From assembly GCF_900070325.1 (NCBI RefSeq), contig NZ_LN879430.1, positions 636,001 to 700,000 on the forward strand: a stretch of DNA of 64,000 nucleotides, in the 5' to 3' direction. A program made the position numbers and the translations under genes. This DNA is from Herbinix luporum. GTDB taxonomy: Bacteria > Bacillota > Clostridia > Lachnospirales > Lachnospiraceae. Shown here one piece after another: positions 1 to 9,157 of this stretch (positions are counted from its first letter, which is position 1; each line of letters starts with the position of its first letter). The notes beneath the pieces are model-generated. The model did not search any database. It had not been told where the DNA came from and saw only the letters and a list, made by a program, of their open reading frames with translations.

Positions 1-2370
1 AGACTATGGCATAAGATGACCAGAGAAAATGCTAGCCTTGGTATAGCAGTAACGGTGTTAAGCTACGCCCCTATCGGACATCAGGCGGAAATGATGAAGG
101 TTACAGCACAAAACATTGGCAGGGATAAACTTACTATAGAACCTACAGTGGCAATACCTTTATACGGTAGAAGTGCAGATAACATCAGAGATCATAGGCA
201 TGTTACCAGTCTTTTGCATCGGACTTTTGTAAGAAAGAACGGAATCGAAGTGAAACCAACCTTATCTTTTGATGAGAGGGGACATGTGAAAAATAATGTT
301 AGCTATGGAGTATACACTTTGGATGAGGAAGGAAAAGCACCGATATCCTTCTATCCGGTATTAGAAAGTTTCATAGGAGAGGGTGGTAACTTAACATATC
401 CTAAGGCTGTTGTAGACCAGACTTATGGCAAAAGTATTGCTATGTATGAGGGAGATAAAGTAGAAGGTTTTGAGTCCATAGCTGCAATGAAGATGGATAA
501 AGTGGTCTTAAAACCCGGAGAAACAAAGGAATATTGCATTATATTAAGCTATAACAATCAGGGTCTAGAGCTTCTTAATCCAGAAAATGAGAAAAGGGTC
601 TTTGAAGAAACTGTTAGGTACTGGGAAGAACAGTTAGGAATTGAAGTAGAGACCGGTAATAAAGAATTTGATCAATGGTTAAAATGGGTTGGGATTCAAC
701 CTACCCTTCGTAGAATTTATGGCTGCTCCTTTTTACCACATCATGATTATGGTAGGGGAGGCAGAGGATACCGTGACCTTTGGCAAGATAGCCTTGCTTT
801 ATTATTAAATTCTAAGGAGTCCATTCGTAATCAATTGCTCAGTTATTATGGTGGTGTGCGCATAGATGGAAGCAATGCCACCATTATTGGTAAGGAGCCG
901 GGAGACTTCATAGCGGACCGCAATTCTATTGTAAGAATGTGGATGGACCATGGTGTATGGCCTTGTATGACAACTCTTCTTTATATAAATCAGACCGGAG
1001 ATTATGAAATTCTATTGGAGGAGACAAGCTACTTTAAGGATAGAATCATACATCGGGGTACCGAGATGGATGGTTTATGGCAGGAGGACAGTAAAGTGCT
1101 ACATACCCATACCAATGAGATTTATAAAGGTACCATTCTAGAGCACATTCTGGTACAGAATTTGACAGCTTTTTATGATGTTGGAGACCATGGCCATATG
1201 CGCTTATTGGGAGCCGATTGGAATGATGCTTTAGATATGGCCAAGGAAAATGGAGAAAGTGTAGCATTTAGTGCTGCTTATGCAGGAAACCTTGAGAATT
1301 TGGGAAAACTTTTACTTCGTTTATATAAGGAAAAAGATTGGAAGAAGGTAGCTCTTTGCACAGAACTTATGGAGTTAATCGGTAATGATCCTAATATATA
1401 TAAGTCTGTGGAGAAGAAGCGGGAAATTCTAAAGAATTATTGTAATAACTGTGGAAGTTATATTTCCGGTAAAAAAGAATGGATTTCCTGTGAAATCTTA
1501 GCTAAAGATTTGTTGGAAAAAGCTGAACAGATTAAAAAGAATATAAGATCAAAAGAATGGATAGCTACAGGGGAAGAAGAACTTGGAGGATGGTTTAACA
1601 GTTATTACGATAACAATAAAAATAAGGTTGAGGGAATATTTGAAAGCGGAATTCGTATGATGCTTACCGGTCAAGTATTTACAATTTTAAGCCGTACGGC
1701 AACGGATCAGCAGATTTCCATGATAGTAAAGGCAGCGGACCGGTTATTGTTTGACGATAAGATAGGAGGTTATCGTCTTAATACGAATTTCAATGAATTA
1801 AAGACGGATTTGGGAAGAATGTTTGGATTTGCATATGGTTCAAAAGAAAATGGATCCGTATTCTCCCATATGACGGTTATGTATGCCAATGCCTTATATT
1901 CAAGAGGTTTTGTAAAAGAAGGATATAGGGCCCTAAATCAGCTATTCTTGCAGGCAGCTGATTTTGAAAGTAGTCGTATCTATCCTGGAATTCCTGAATA
2001 TTTTAATCAGAATGGTAGGGGGCTTTACAATTATCTGACTGGTTCTGCAAGCTGGTATATGTTAACGGTACTTACAGAAATGTTTGGAGTTAAAGGAGAT
2101 TTAGGAGACTTAGTTATTGAGCCAAAGCTTATGGCATGTCAATTTGATAAGGAAGGATATGCAAAGATAAGCTTTTATTTTGCAAGAAGAAAGCTTCTTC
2201 TTATCTATGAAAACCCAGAGATGAAGGAATATGGTGACTATGAAGTAGAAGAGATTTTTATTGATGATTTAAAACATGACTTTGAAGATAGTTTACCTGT
2301 AATAAAAAGAAGTTATCTTAAGGAGCTAGAGGAAGAGAAAGAACATGTAATTAGAGTAAAGTTAGCTTAG
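1..2370 (+). CDS. GH94-like inverting glycoside phosphorylase (5' end outside window)
   Basis: Probable cytoplasmic phosphorylase that splits a beta-linked gluco-oligosaccharide with phosphate to give a sugar 1-phosphate. The reading frame is open to base 1, so the Met at 16 is probably internal and the N-terminus lies upstream. Counting from that Met (784 residues), an N-terminal beta-sandwich-like part is followed by an (alpha/alpha)6 barrel with GRGGRGYRD at about 246-254, WQD at 256-258, and DWND at 401-404, the stretch where GH94 enzymes carry the catalytic Asp. The C-terminal part carries the family-like GSASWYM segment. The 54-base gap to another phosphorylase-like gene and the ABC transporter downstream suggest import followed by phosphorolysis. 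Substrate (cellobiose, laminaribiose, sophorose or other) cannot be read from sequence. Family is fairly sure, specificity is not. Confidence 0.85.
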   Translation, partial: RLWHKMTRENASLGIAVTVLSYAPIGHQAEMMKVTAQNIGRDKLTIEPTVAIPLYGRSADNIRDHRHVTSLLHRTFVRKNGIEVKPTLSFDERGHVKNNVSYGVYTLDEEGKAPISFYPVLESFIGEGGNLTYPKAVVDQTYGKSIAMYEGDKVEGFESIAAMKMDKVVLKPGETKEYCIILSYNNQGLELLNPENEKRVFEETVRYWEEQLGIEVETGNKEFDQWLKWVGIQPTLRRIYGCSFLPHHDYGRGGRGYRDLWQDSLALLLNSKESIRNQLLSYYGGVRIDGSNATIIGKEPGDFIADRNSIVRMWMDHGVWPCMTTLLYINQTGDYEILLEETSYFKDRIIHRGTEMDGLWQEDSKVLHTHTNEIYKGTILEHILVQNLTAFYDVGDHGHMRLLGADWNDALDMAKENGESVAFSAAYAGNLENLGKLLLRLYKEKDWKKVALCTELMELIGNDPNIYKSVEKKREILKNYCNNCGSYISGKKEWISCEILAKDLLEKAEQIKKNIRSKEWIATGEEELGGWFNSYYDNNKNKVEGIFESGIRMMLTGQVFTILSRTATDQQISMIVKAADRLLFDDKIGGYRLNTNFNELKTDLGRMFGFAYGSKENGSVFSHMTVMYANALYSRGFVKEGYRALNQLFLQAADFESSRIYPGIPEYFNQNGRGLYNYLTGSASWYMLTVLTEMFGVKGDLGDLVIEPKLMACQFDKEGYAKISFYFARRKLLLIYENPEMKEYGDYEVEEIFIDDLKHDFEDSLPVIKRSYLKELEEEKEHVIRVKLA

Positions 2371-2424
2371 TATCCTAAAAAATTTATGTGATTTAATAGT
2401 CTTAAGAAAAGAAAGGATAAAGTT

Positions 2425-5400
2425 ATGATAGATAAAGAAAAAAGATATGTCATTTATAATTACGGTAGAAAGTCAACTTTTTCAAATTTTCTTCCTGGTA
2501 TCGCAGGTGAAAGGGGCATCCCCTTATGGTGTTTCTATGTTAACCGGGGACAGGCTATCTCAAGCTTTGGTATCCAGGATAAGGATCATTCCATCATGCA
2601 ATTTTATCCTGCACACCAAGCATATCAAAATACTAAGAGACTAGGATTTCGTACCTTTATCAAGGTAGATAATCAGGTTCATGAAGCTTTTTCCAAGGAA
2701 GCAATGAACCATTCTATGGCCATTGGTATGAATGAATTAGAGATTAAGGAAGAGAACTCAGAGGGGAAGTTTGATATTGAAGTCCTTTATTATACCTTGC
2801 CTGGGGAAGATGTAGCTGGACTAGTAAGAAAGGTTACCCTTAAGAACAGCAAATCAGTTGCTAGGGATTTTGAATTTGTAGATGGCATGGCAGCAGTCTT
2901 ACCCTATGGAGTGGATCTAAAAAGCATTAATGAGATGGGGCAGACTTCCAAAGCATGGATGCAGGTGCTTAATGCCCATACAGGATGTCCTATCTTTAAG
3001 GTGCGGGCCAGTATGGAGGATCATGCGCAAGTAGACGCTGTAAAAGGGGGCAACTATGGTCTAGCCATAAATCATAATGGACTTGTAAAGCAAGTAATTG
3101 TCAGTACAGAAACCTTATTTGGTTATGATAGCTCCTTACAGTATCCAATTGAATTTATGGAGCATAGTCTTTTGCACTTATTAGAAAAAAGCCAGAGAAT
3201 GGAGAATGATGTTCCATGTTGCTTCTTTACAGATAAATTTAAGTTACAACCTGGGGAGACTTATACAATTTATGAACTCTACGGACAGACTGAGAATATA
3301 GATAACTTATCCCTTCTATATGAAAAGGTATTAAAAAAAGGATATTTCCAAAATAAATATGAAGAAGCAAGGACATTACCATGGAAGATTACAGAAAAGA
3401 TTTATACTAAAACCGGTAACGAGATCTTTGATTTATATTGTAGACAGACCTATTTAGATAATGTCCTTCGGGGAGGAGAACCTATCCTCCTTGGAGAAAA
3501 TAAGGTGTATTACCTCTATTCCAGAAAGCATGGAGATATTGAGCGTGATTATAACTACTTTAAAGTTATGCCGGAATTCTACTCCCAAGGAAATGGCAAT
3601 TTTAGAGATGTAAATCAAAATCGCCGTTGTGATGTGAGGTTTTCACCCTATGTAGAGGAAGCTAGTATTCGTTTCTTTTATAATACAATTCAAATTGACG
3701 GCTATAATCCATTGGGGATTGAGCAAATCACATACTTCCTAGAGGAAGATAAGGCTGGTAAATACCCAGAGCTTAAAGACTTTTTAAGGGAGGTATTTAC
3801 TCCGGGAAGGCTATTAAAGAGATTAAAGGAACTTGGAAGGGAGGATTTATTCCATCCAATTCTTAAAGAAGCAATAGCAATTCAAAATACAGAATTTCAT
3901 GAAGGATATTGGTCCGACCATTGGACCTACAATCTGGACCTTGTGGAAGAATACCTGGCTATCTATCCGGAACGTAAGGAGAAGCTTTTATTTGGAGACA
4001 GAAGTTATACCTATCCCTTGCAAAAAGGATTTGTGCTTCCCGCAAGAAAACGATATGTTGAGACAGAAAAAGGTATAAGACAATATAATTTTATTGAAAT
4101 AAATAGCCAATTTGTCCCCGGTTTATTGAAGGATAAAAAAGGCAAGCAAGTTAAGCATAGTCTACTAGAGAAGATGTTACTTATAGGTATCGTAAAATTT
4201 GCTGCCCTTGATTTATATGGACTTGGTATTGAAATGGAAGGGGGAAGACCCGGTTGGTATGATGCCCTCAATGGACTTCCGGGTTTACTAGGTTCATCCA
4301 TGGCTGAAACTTATGAGCTGGCAAGGCTATTTGATTATCTAGAAGAGGTGTTAAGTAACTATGATAATAACTTGCATCTTCCTATAGAACTGGATAATCT
4401 CCTAACATCTTTACTGGAAAGTGCAAATTCTTATCTAGAGTTATATGAAGATACCTCATCCATTAGCTCAAAGGATCGAATTAAATTCTGGAAGGAAAGG
4501 AATTGCGCCTTAGAGCTATATAGGGAAGCTGTGAAATATCAGTTAAGGGGTGAAGAGAAGGAGTATACCTTCAGTTCTATGGCAGAGGCTATTAAAGTAT
4601 TGCACAAGGTAGTAGATCTTGCTTGTTCTTACGCTTGGGATATACATAAAAATAATGGTAGTGGTGTTTGTCCAACCTATTTTTATTATACGGTAACAGA
4701 TTATAAAAAGACTGAAGAGGGAATTGAAATCCTTGATGCTATTTTAGAAAAAACACCGGACTTTTTAGAGGGAAATGTAAGATTTTTTAAGACCAAGGTG
4801 GAAGCTTCTGTTAAGAAAAATCTCTACAAGGTAATAAAAAATAGCAAGCTTTATGATAACAAGTTAAAAATGTATAAGGTAAATGCAGATTTGGAAAATG
4901 CCAGTTATGAGCTAGGAAGAGCCAAATCCTTTACACCGGGTTGGTTGGAAAATGAATCCATCTGGTTGCATATGGAGTATAAATATCTGCTGGAGATATT
5001 AAAGGCAGGTATGTATGAGGAATTTATTAATGATTTTCATCAAGCTGCTGTTTGCTTCTTAAAGGAGGAGCAGTATGGAAGAAGCTTACTTGAGAATTCT
5101 TCCTTTATTGCCAGCTCGGCTAATCCAGATGAAAAGATTCATGGAAAAGGCTTTGTAGCAAGACTAAGTGGATCCACTGTTGAGTTTTTAAATATGTGGC
5201 AGATTATGATGTTTGGTAAACAGCCATTTATCTTTTCGGAAGGAAGACTTATGCTTGGTCTACAACCACTGATTCCAGATTATCTGATTGGAGAAGATAA
5301 GATTGAAGCTATGTTTTTAGGTAGCATACCGGTAATCTATCAACTTCCGGATAAGAATACTATTACACCTAACAATGCAAAAGTAAGCTCTTATGAAGTA

Positions 5401-5517
5401 ACTACTAAGGATGGGAATGTAATAACAGTAAAGGCTGAGTTTATGGAAGGTGAACCGGTTAATCTTATTAGAAATAAGGAAGTTATCCAAATCAAAGCTG
5501 TGCTAGTAAGGATATAA
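2425..5517 (+). CDS. Large glycoside phosphorylase-like protein (GH94/GH149/GH161 clan)
   Basis: A 1030-residue cytoplasmic protein with no signal peptide. The N-terminal block (FLPGIAGERGIPLWCFYVNRG at about 22-42) and the motif G610-W-Y-D613-A-L-N-G-L-P-G are typical of very large phosphorylases related to GH94. In that clan the Asp after the GW(Y/N) motif aligns with the general acid. Length and N-terminal motif fit beta-1,3-glucan phosphorylases of GH161 or GH149 better than classical 800-residue GH94 enzymes, but this is from memory of family features and unverified. The start is ATG at 2425, preceded by AGAAAGGATAAAGTT. It lies 54 bases after the GH94-like gene and just before a sugar ABC transporter, so it may shorten imported oligoglucans that the upstream enzyme finishes. 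Confidence 0.75.
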   Translation: MIDKEKRYVIYNYGRKSTFSNFLPGIAGERGIPLWCFYVNRGQAISSFGIQDKDHSIMQFYPAHQAYQNTKRLGFRTFIKVDNQVHEAFSKEAMNHSMAIGMNELEIKEENSEGKFDIEVLYYTLPGEDVAGLVRKVTLKNSKSVARDFEFVDGMAAVLPYGVDLKSINEMGQTSKAWMQVLNAHTGCPIFKVRASMEDHAQVDAVKGGNYGLAINHNGLVKQVIVSTETLFGYDSSLQYPIEFMEHSLLHLLEKSQRMENDVPCCFFTDKFKLQPGETYTIYELYGQTENIDNLSLLYEKVLKKGYFQNKYEEARTLPWKITEKIYTKTGNEIFDLYCRQTYLDNVLRGGEPILLGENKVYYLYSRKHGDIERDYNYFKVMPEFYSQGNGNFRDVNQNRRCDVRFSPYVEEASIRFFYNTIQIDGYNPLGIEQITYFLEEDKAGKYPELKDFLREVFTPGRLLKRLKELGREDLFHPILKEAIAIQNTEFHEGYWSDHWTYNLDLVEEYLAIYPERKEKLLFGDRSYTYPLQKGFVLPARKRYVETEKGIRQYNFIEINSQFVPGLLKDKKGKQVKHSLLEKMLLIGIVKFAALDLYGLGIEMEGGRPGWYDALNGLPGLLGSSMAETYELARLFDYLEEVLSNYDNNLHLPIELDNLLTSLLESANSYLELYEDTSSISSKDRIKFWKERNCALELYREAVKYQLRGEEKEYTFSSMAEAIKVLHKVVDLACSYAWDIHKNNGSGVCPTYFYYTVTDYKKTEEGIEILDAILEKTPDFLEGNVRFFKTKVEASVKKNLYKVIKNSKLYDNKLKMYKVNADLENASYELGRAKSFTPGWLENESIWLHMEYKYLLEILKAGMYEEFINDFHQAAVCFLKEEQYGRSLLENSSFIASSANPDEKIHGKGFVARLSGSTVEFLNMWQIMMFGKQPFIFSEGRLMLGLQPLIPDYLIGEDKIEAMFLGSIPVIYQLPDKNTITPNNAKVSSYEVTTKDGNVITVKAEFMEGEPVNLIRNKEVIQIKAVLVRI

Positions 5518-5632
5518 AAATAAAATATGAACACCTTTTTAAAAATTAAACCATTACATGGGGAAAATGGAGTATTTATAATAAAATCATCAAGAAAACA
5601 CAGGTGTGATTGAGAAAGGGAAGGTATTATTT

Positions 5633-7060
5633 ATGAAAGCAAAAAAAGTTTTAATTTTTTTGTTGGTTTCTATGTTAACCATTTTTATGATTGCTTGTGG
5701 CAGCAAGGATAATTCCGGTAAAAAAGATGATAGTCAAGCAGACAAAACTCCTACTACCAGTGGGGACAATACTTCTTCAGAAGCAGATAAAACTCTAGAA
5801 GGAAAGTTAGTAGTATGGACACTTGCCTCTGACCTTCAGCAGTTTTCTGAATATTTTATGGAGAAGAATCCCGGAGTTGAAGTTGAAACAGTAGTTATTG
5901 CTCCCGCTGATTATCCTACAAAGGTTCAATCTGCACTTCTTGGTGGCGAAACAGAACCTGACATTATCGTAGGTGAGCCACAGATGTTAGAGGATATGTT
6001 TGAAGCAGGCTTCTTTGAAGATTTAAATCAGGCACCATACAATGCACAAGATTATGCTCATTTGATTGTAGATTATGTTTGGAAAGTCGGACAGGACAAA
6101 GATGGTATTCAAAGAGCAATTAGTTATCAGATTACCCCTGCAGGCTTCTTTTATAGAAGAGATATCGCACAGAAGGTATTTAATACAGATGATCCCGATG
6201 AAATCAGTAAATTATTTAAGGATTATAAGACCATTTTAGAAACAGCTGAGACATTAAAGCAGGCCGGATACAAGATATTCGCCTCTGATGCTGAAACTAA
6301 CTATTTCTCCGGTGACTCTGCTTGGGTTATCGATGGAACTTTAAATGTTGATCAAGCTAGATATGATTATATGGATCTATGCGTTCAGTTATATCAAAAT
6401 GATTATACCGCATTTGCTAGCCAGTGGGCAGCTCCTTGGTATCAAGCTATGAAAGGCCCTGTTCCTTTGTTAACAGCTGAAACACAATGGGGAACAGATG
6501 ATATGAATATATGGGATGCTGAATCCTTTGCGGCAGCAACTGAAGGTAAAGAAACCGTTGAAGTATTTGCATATGGACTTCCTGCATGGGGCGTTTTAAC
6601 TATGAGAGATAACGTTGGAGAAACTGCAGGAAAATGGGGAGTTGCAGCAGGTCCCTCCTATGGATTTGGTGGCGGTACTTTCATCGGTATCAGCCAAGCT
6701 AGTAAAAGAAAAGAACTGGCTTGGGAATACTTAAAGTTTTGTACCTTAACAGAGGACACAATGGAATGGTGGATTGTGAAATCTGAAGGTGATACAGTAT
6801 CCTACATCCCTACCTTAGAGAAACATGCAGAAGATAAGAATGAAATTTATGGCGGACAACAACTTTATAAGTTCTGGCTAGAACAGGCTAAAGGAATTGA
6901 TTACTCAAAGGTCACTAGATATGACAAAGCAATCGGTGATGCTTGGGGTGCAGCCATAACTGCTATTAAGACAGGTGAGAAAACTAAAGAAGAAGCAATT
7001 AATGAATTTTATGATGTTGTAGAATCAACTTTTCCTGAACTTAAAGTAAATAGAGAGTAG
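5633..7060 (+). CDS. Sugar ABC transporter substrate-binding lipoprotein
   Basis: Extracellular solute-binding protein of the carbohydrate (MalE/UgpB-like) group, 475 residues. The signal peptide ends in a lipobox (MIAC followed by GSKDN), so the mature protein is probably lipid-anchored, and a Ser/Thr/Asp-rich linker precedes the binding domain. I chose ATG 5633 rather than GTG 5606 because AAGGGAAGG lies at normal distance and the signal peptide begins there. Two permease genes follow after a long stem-loop. No ATPase gene is present, so a shared MsmX-type ATPase encoded elsewhere is expected. Neighbouring phosphorylases suggest gluco-oligosaccharides as ligand (inference). Confidence 0.92.
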   Translation: MKAKKVLIFLLVSMLTIFMIACGSKDNSGKKDDSQADKTPTTSGDNTSSEADKTLEGKLVVWTLASDLQQFSEYFMEKNPGVEVETVVIAPADYPTKVQSALLGGETEPDIIVGEPQMLEDMFEAGFFEDLNQAPYNAQDYAHLIVDYVWKVGQDKDGIQRAISYQITPAGFFYRRDIAQKVFNTDDPDEISKLFKDYKTILETAETLKQAGYKIFASDAETNYFSGDSAWVIDGTLNVDQARYDYMDLCVQLYQNDYTAFASQWAAPWYQAMKGPVPLLTAETQWGTDDMNIWDAESFAAATEGKETVEVFAYGLPAWGVLTMRDNVGETAGKWGVAAGPSYGFGGGTFIGISQASKRKELAWEYLKFCTLTEDTMEWWIVKSEGDTVSYIPTLEKHAEDKNEIYGGQQLYKFWLEQAKGIDYSKVTRYDKAIGDAWGAAITAIKTGEKTKEEAINEFYDVVESTFPELKVNRE

Positions 7061-7093
7061 TTAAAAATAGTAGGCATGGCTAAACTCTAAGGA

Positions 7094-7164
7094 ATATAAA
7101 TTGTGCGAACAACAAATACCTGACAAAATACTGAAAGAGATTTGTTGGGCGCACAATTTATTAA
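7094..7164 (+). other. Intercistronic stem-loop between binding protein and permeases
   Basis: ATAAATTGTGCG (from 7096) pairs with CGCACAATTTAT (to 7161), extended inward by AACAAAT against ATTTGTT across an asymmetric bulge. No T-tract follows. Such hairpins between a binding-protein gene and its permease genes typically protect the upstream mRNA or attenuate downstream expression, which would give excess binding protein. Confidence 0.65.
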
Positions 7165-7230
7165 ATTTTCCCAAAGGTATATGTAAGAACAGTCCGTTCG
7201 TGTTTGTTATATGGTTGGAGGAAACAAATC

Positions 7231-8154
7231 ATGATAAATGATAGAAAAGTTAATAAACTTGGCAGAAGAAACAACTGGGCATATCTATTTGTAGCACCTT
7301 TTATAATAACATTCCTAATCTTTAGTGTATATCCGGTTTTTCGAACCTTATACTTGAGTTTTACAAACTATAAGGGATTTGGAACTCCCAATTTCGTAGG
7401 CGTGGATAATTATGAACGTGTTGTGGGAGATAAGTTTTTCTGGAGAGCCTTTGGCAATACTATAAAAATCTGGGGATTTAATATTGTATTACAGCTAGGT
7501 ACTGCCTTATTATTAACAATTGTATTTAATGATATTAAGTATAAAATTAAAGGACTGGGTTTTTTTCGAGCTGTATTTTATCTTCCCAATATTATTGCAA
7601 CAACCTCGGTAGCATTTTTATTTAAAACATTATTTGATTGGAGATACGGAACTGTCAATCAATTATTGGCAGCTATGGGTATTAGTGAAAATAGTCCCAT
7701 AAATTGGACTGGAAATAGTGCTATAGCTCCTTACTTTGTCGGTGGCATTGGTGCTTGGATGTGGTTTGGCAACTCCTTTATCTTATTAATGGCAGGTGTA
7801 CAGGGTATTTCAAAAGATTATTTTGAAGCAGCAGCCATTGATGGAGCAGGAAGATGGAAGATATTTTCAAAGATTACAATTCCCTTATTAAGGCCCATTT
7901 TACTATATGTAGGTATTACTTCTTTAATCGGCGGACTACAGATGTTTGATATACCGTTCTTGATTAGCGGAGGTACCCATGGTAATCCTTCCGGAAGTCT
8001 ACAGACCGTTATTATGTATTTATATAAGTTTGGATTTGAAGTAGGTACTAATCAGGTAGGGTATGCAGCTGCTATTGCATATAGTTTGTTTGCGATTATA
8101 TTAGTAATTTCTGTTGTTCAATACAAACTGATGCGAGAGAAGGAGGACTACTAA
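7231..8154 (+). CDS. Sugar ABC transporter permease, MalF-type
   Basis: Inner-membrane permease of a carbohydrate ABC importer, 307 residues, with about six hydrophobic segments starting at WAYLFVAPFIITFLIF. The EAA loop (EAAAIDGAGRWKIFSKITIP, about 205-224) is the ATPase contact site. ATG 7231 is preferred over TTG 7204 because GGTTGGAGG precedes it. It is followed one base later by the second permease, and both probably form one transporter with the lipoprotein at 5633. LplB/UgpA-like proteins are the closest known types. Confidence 0.93.
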   Translation: MINDRKVNKLGRRNNWAYLFVAPFIITFLIFSVYPVFRTLYLSFTNYKGFGTPNFVGVDNYERVVGDKFFWRAFGNTIKIWGFNIVLQLGTALLLTIVFNDIKYKIKGLGFFRAVFYLPNIIATTSVAFLFKTLFDWRYGTVNQLLAAMGISENSPINWTGNSAIAPYFVGGIGAWMWFGNSFILLMAGVQGISKDYFEAAAIDGAGRWKIFSKITIPLLRPILLYVGITSLIGGLQMFDIPFLISGGTHGNPSGSLQTVIMYLYKFGFEVGTNQVGYAAAIAYSLFAIILVISVVQYKLMREKEDY

Positions 8155-8155
8155 T

Positions 8156-8983
8156 ATGGCTTATAGAATAAAAAAAATGATTATCTATCTTGGATTAATT
8201 ATATTATCTTTAGTATGCTTACTACCATTTGTATTAATGATGGTTAATTCTACAAGAAGTGGCATTGAGATTATGACTTCCTTTAGTTTTATCCCCGGCA
8301 AATCTCTCGCAGATAATTGGAAAATAGTATCCGGATATTTTAATCTCTTCCGTGGTTTTGCCAACAGTTTAATGGTGGCAATACCGGCTACCATATTAAC
8401 CGCTTATTTTTCTGCCATAACAGCTTATGCCCTTGCCATATATCACTTTAGAGGCGGTAAAACCCTGCTGATAATAATTGTAATATTCATGATGATTCCG
8501 GGACAGCTAAGCTTACTAGGTTTTTATAATTTAGTGGCAAAATTAAAATTGGTAAACTCCTACATTCCCCTGATTGTTCCGGCCATAGCTGCACCGGGAA
8601 CTGTCTTCTTTTTAAGACAGTATTTAATATCAGTTCTATCTAGATCATTATTAGAAGCAGCAAGAATTGATGGTGCCAGTGAAATACATATTTTCCATAG
8701 AATTGTCTTTCCGATTATGTTACCCGGAGTAGCAACCATGTCTATCGGTTCATTTATCGGCAACTGGAATAGTTACTTAGTTCCCTTAATTTTATTAAAT
8801 ACACCTAAGAAATTCACCTTACCGGTAATGATTGCCTCCTTAAATAGTTCCACAGATATAACCAGTAATCAAGGGGCTATATATCTTGCAGTGGCAATTT
8901 CAGTTATTCCAATTCTAATAGTATTTTGCTTCTGTTCTAAATACATAATTAGCAGTATTTCAGCCGGTGCGGTAAAAGAGTAA
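8156..8983 (+). CDS. Sugar ABC transporter permease, MalG-type
   Basis: Second membrane subunit, 275 residues, about six membrane segments. The EAA loop reads EAARIDGASEIHIFHRIVFP. ATG 8156 sits behind GAAGGAGGACTACTA, almost touching the upstream permease stop, so translation is probably coupled. Pairs with the MalF-type subunit to form the import channel. No intrinsic terminator is visible after it. Confidence 0.93.
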   Translation: MAYRIKKMIIYLGLIILSLVCLLPFVLMMVNSTRSGIEIMTSFSFIPGKSLADNWKIVSGYFNLFRGFANSLMVAIPATILTAYFSAITAYALAIYHFRGGKTLLIIIVIFMMIPGQLSLLGFYNLVAKLKLVNSYIPLIVPAIAAPGTVFFLRQYLISVLSRSLLEAARIDGASEIHIFHRIVFPIMLPGVATMSIGSFIGNWNSYLVPLILLNTPKKFTLPVMIASLNSSTDITSNQGAIYLAVAISVIPILIVFCFCSKYIISSISAGAVKE

Positions 8984-9157
8984 AACAATTTTCCGTAATA
9001 ACTGGCATATATTTGAAAAATCCGTTATAATATCTATAAAGTTCTGTGCGATTGGATGAAAAATCAATATGCTCTTACAATACATGCTAGACATTATATC
9101 CAAAGAATAAAATGTGGAACAAGTTGTAGATAGTGAAAAATGAGAGAAAGTGATTCT

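Noticed and set aside
8984..9157. Promoter with TATAAT at 9026 before the second binding lipoprotein
   Set aside because: The -10 is good but no acceptable -35 stands at the right distance, so it was not listed.
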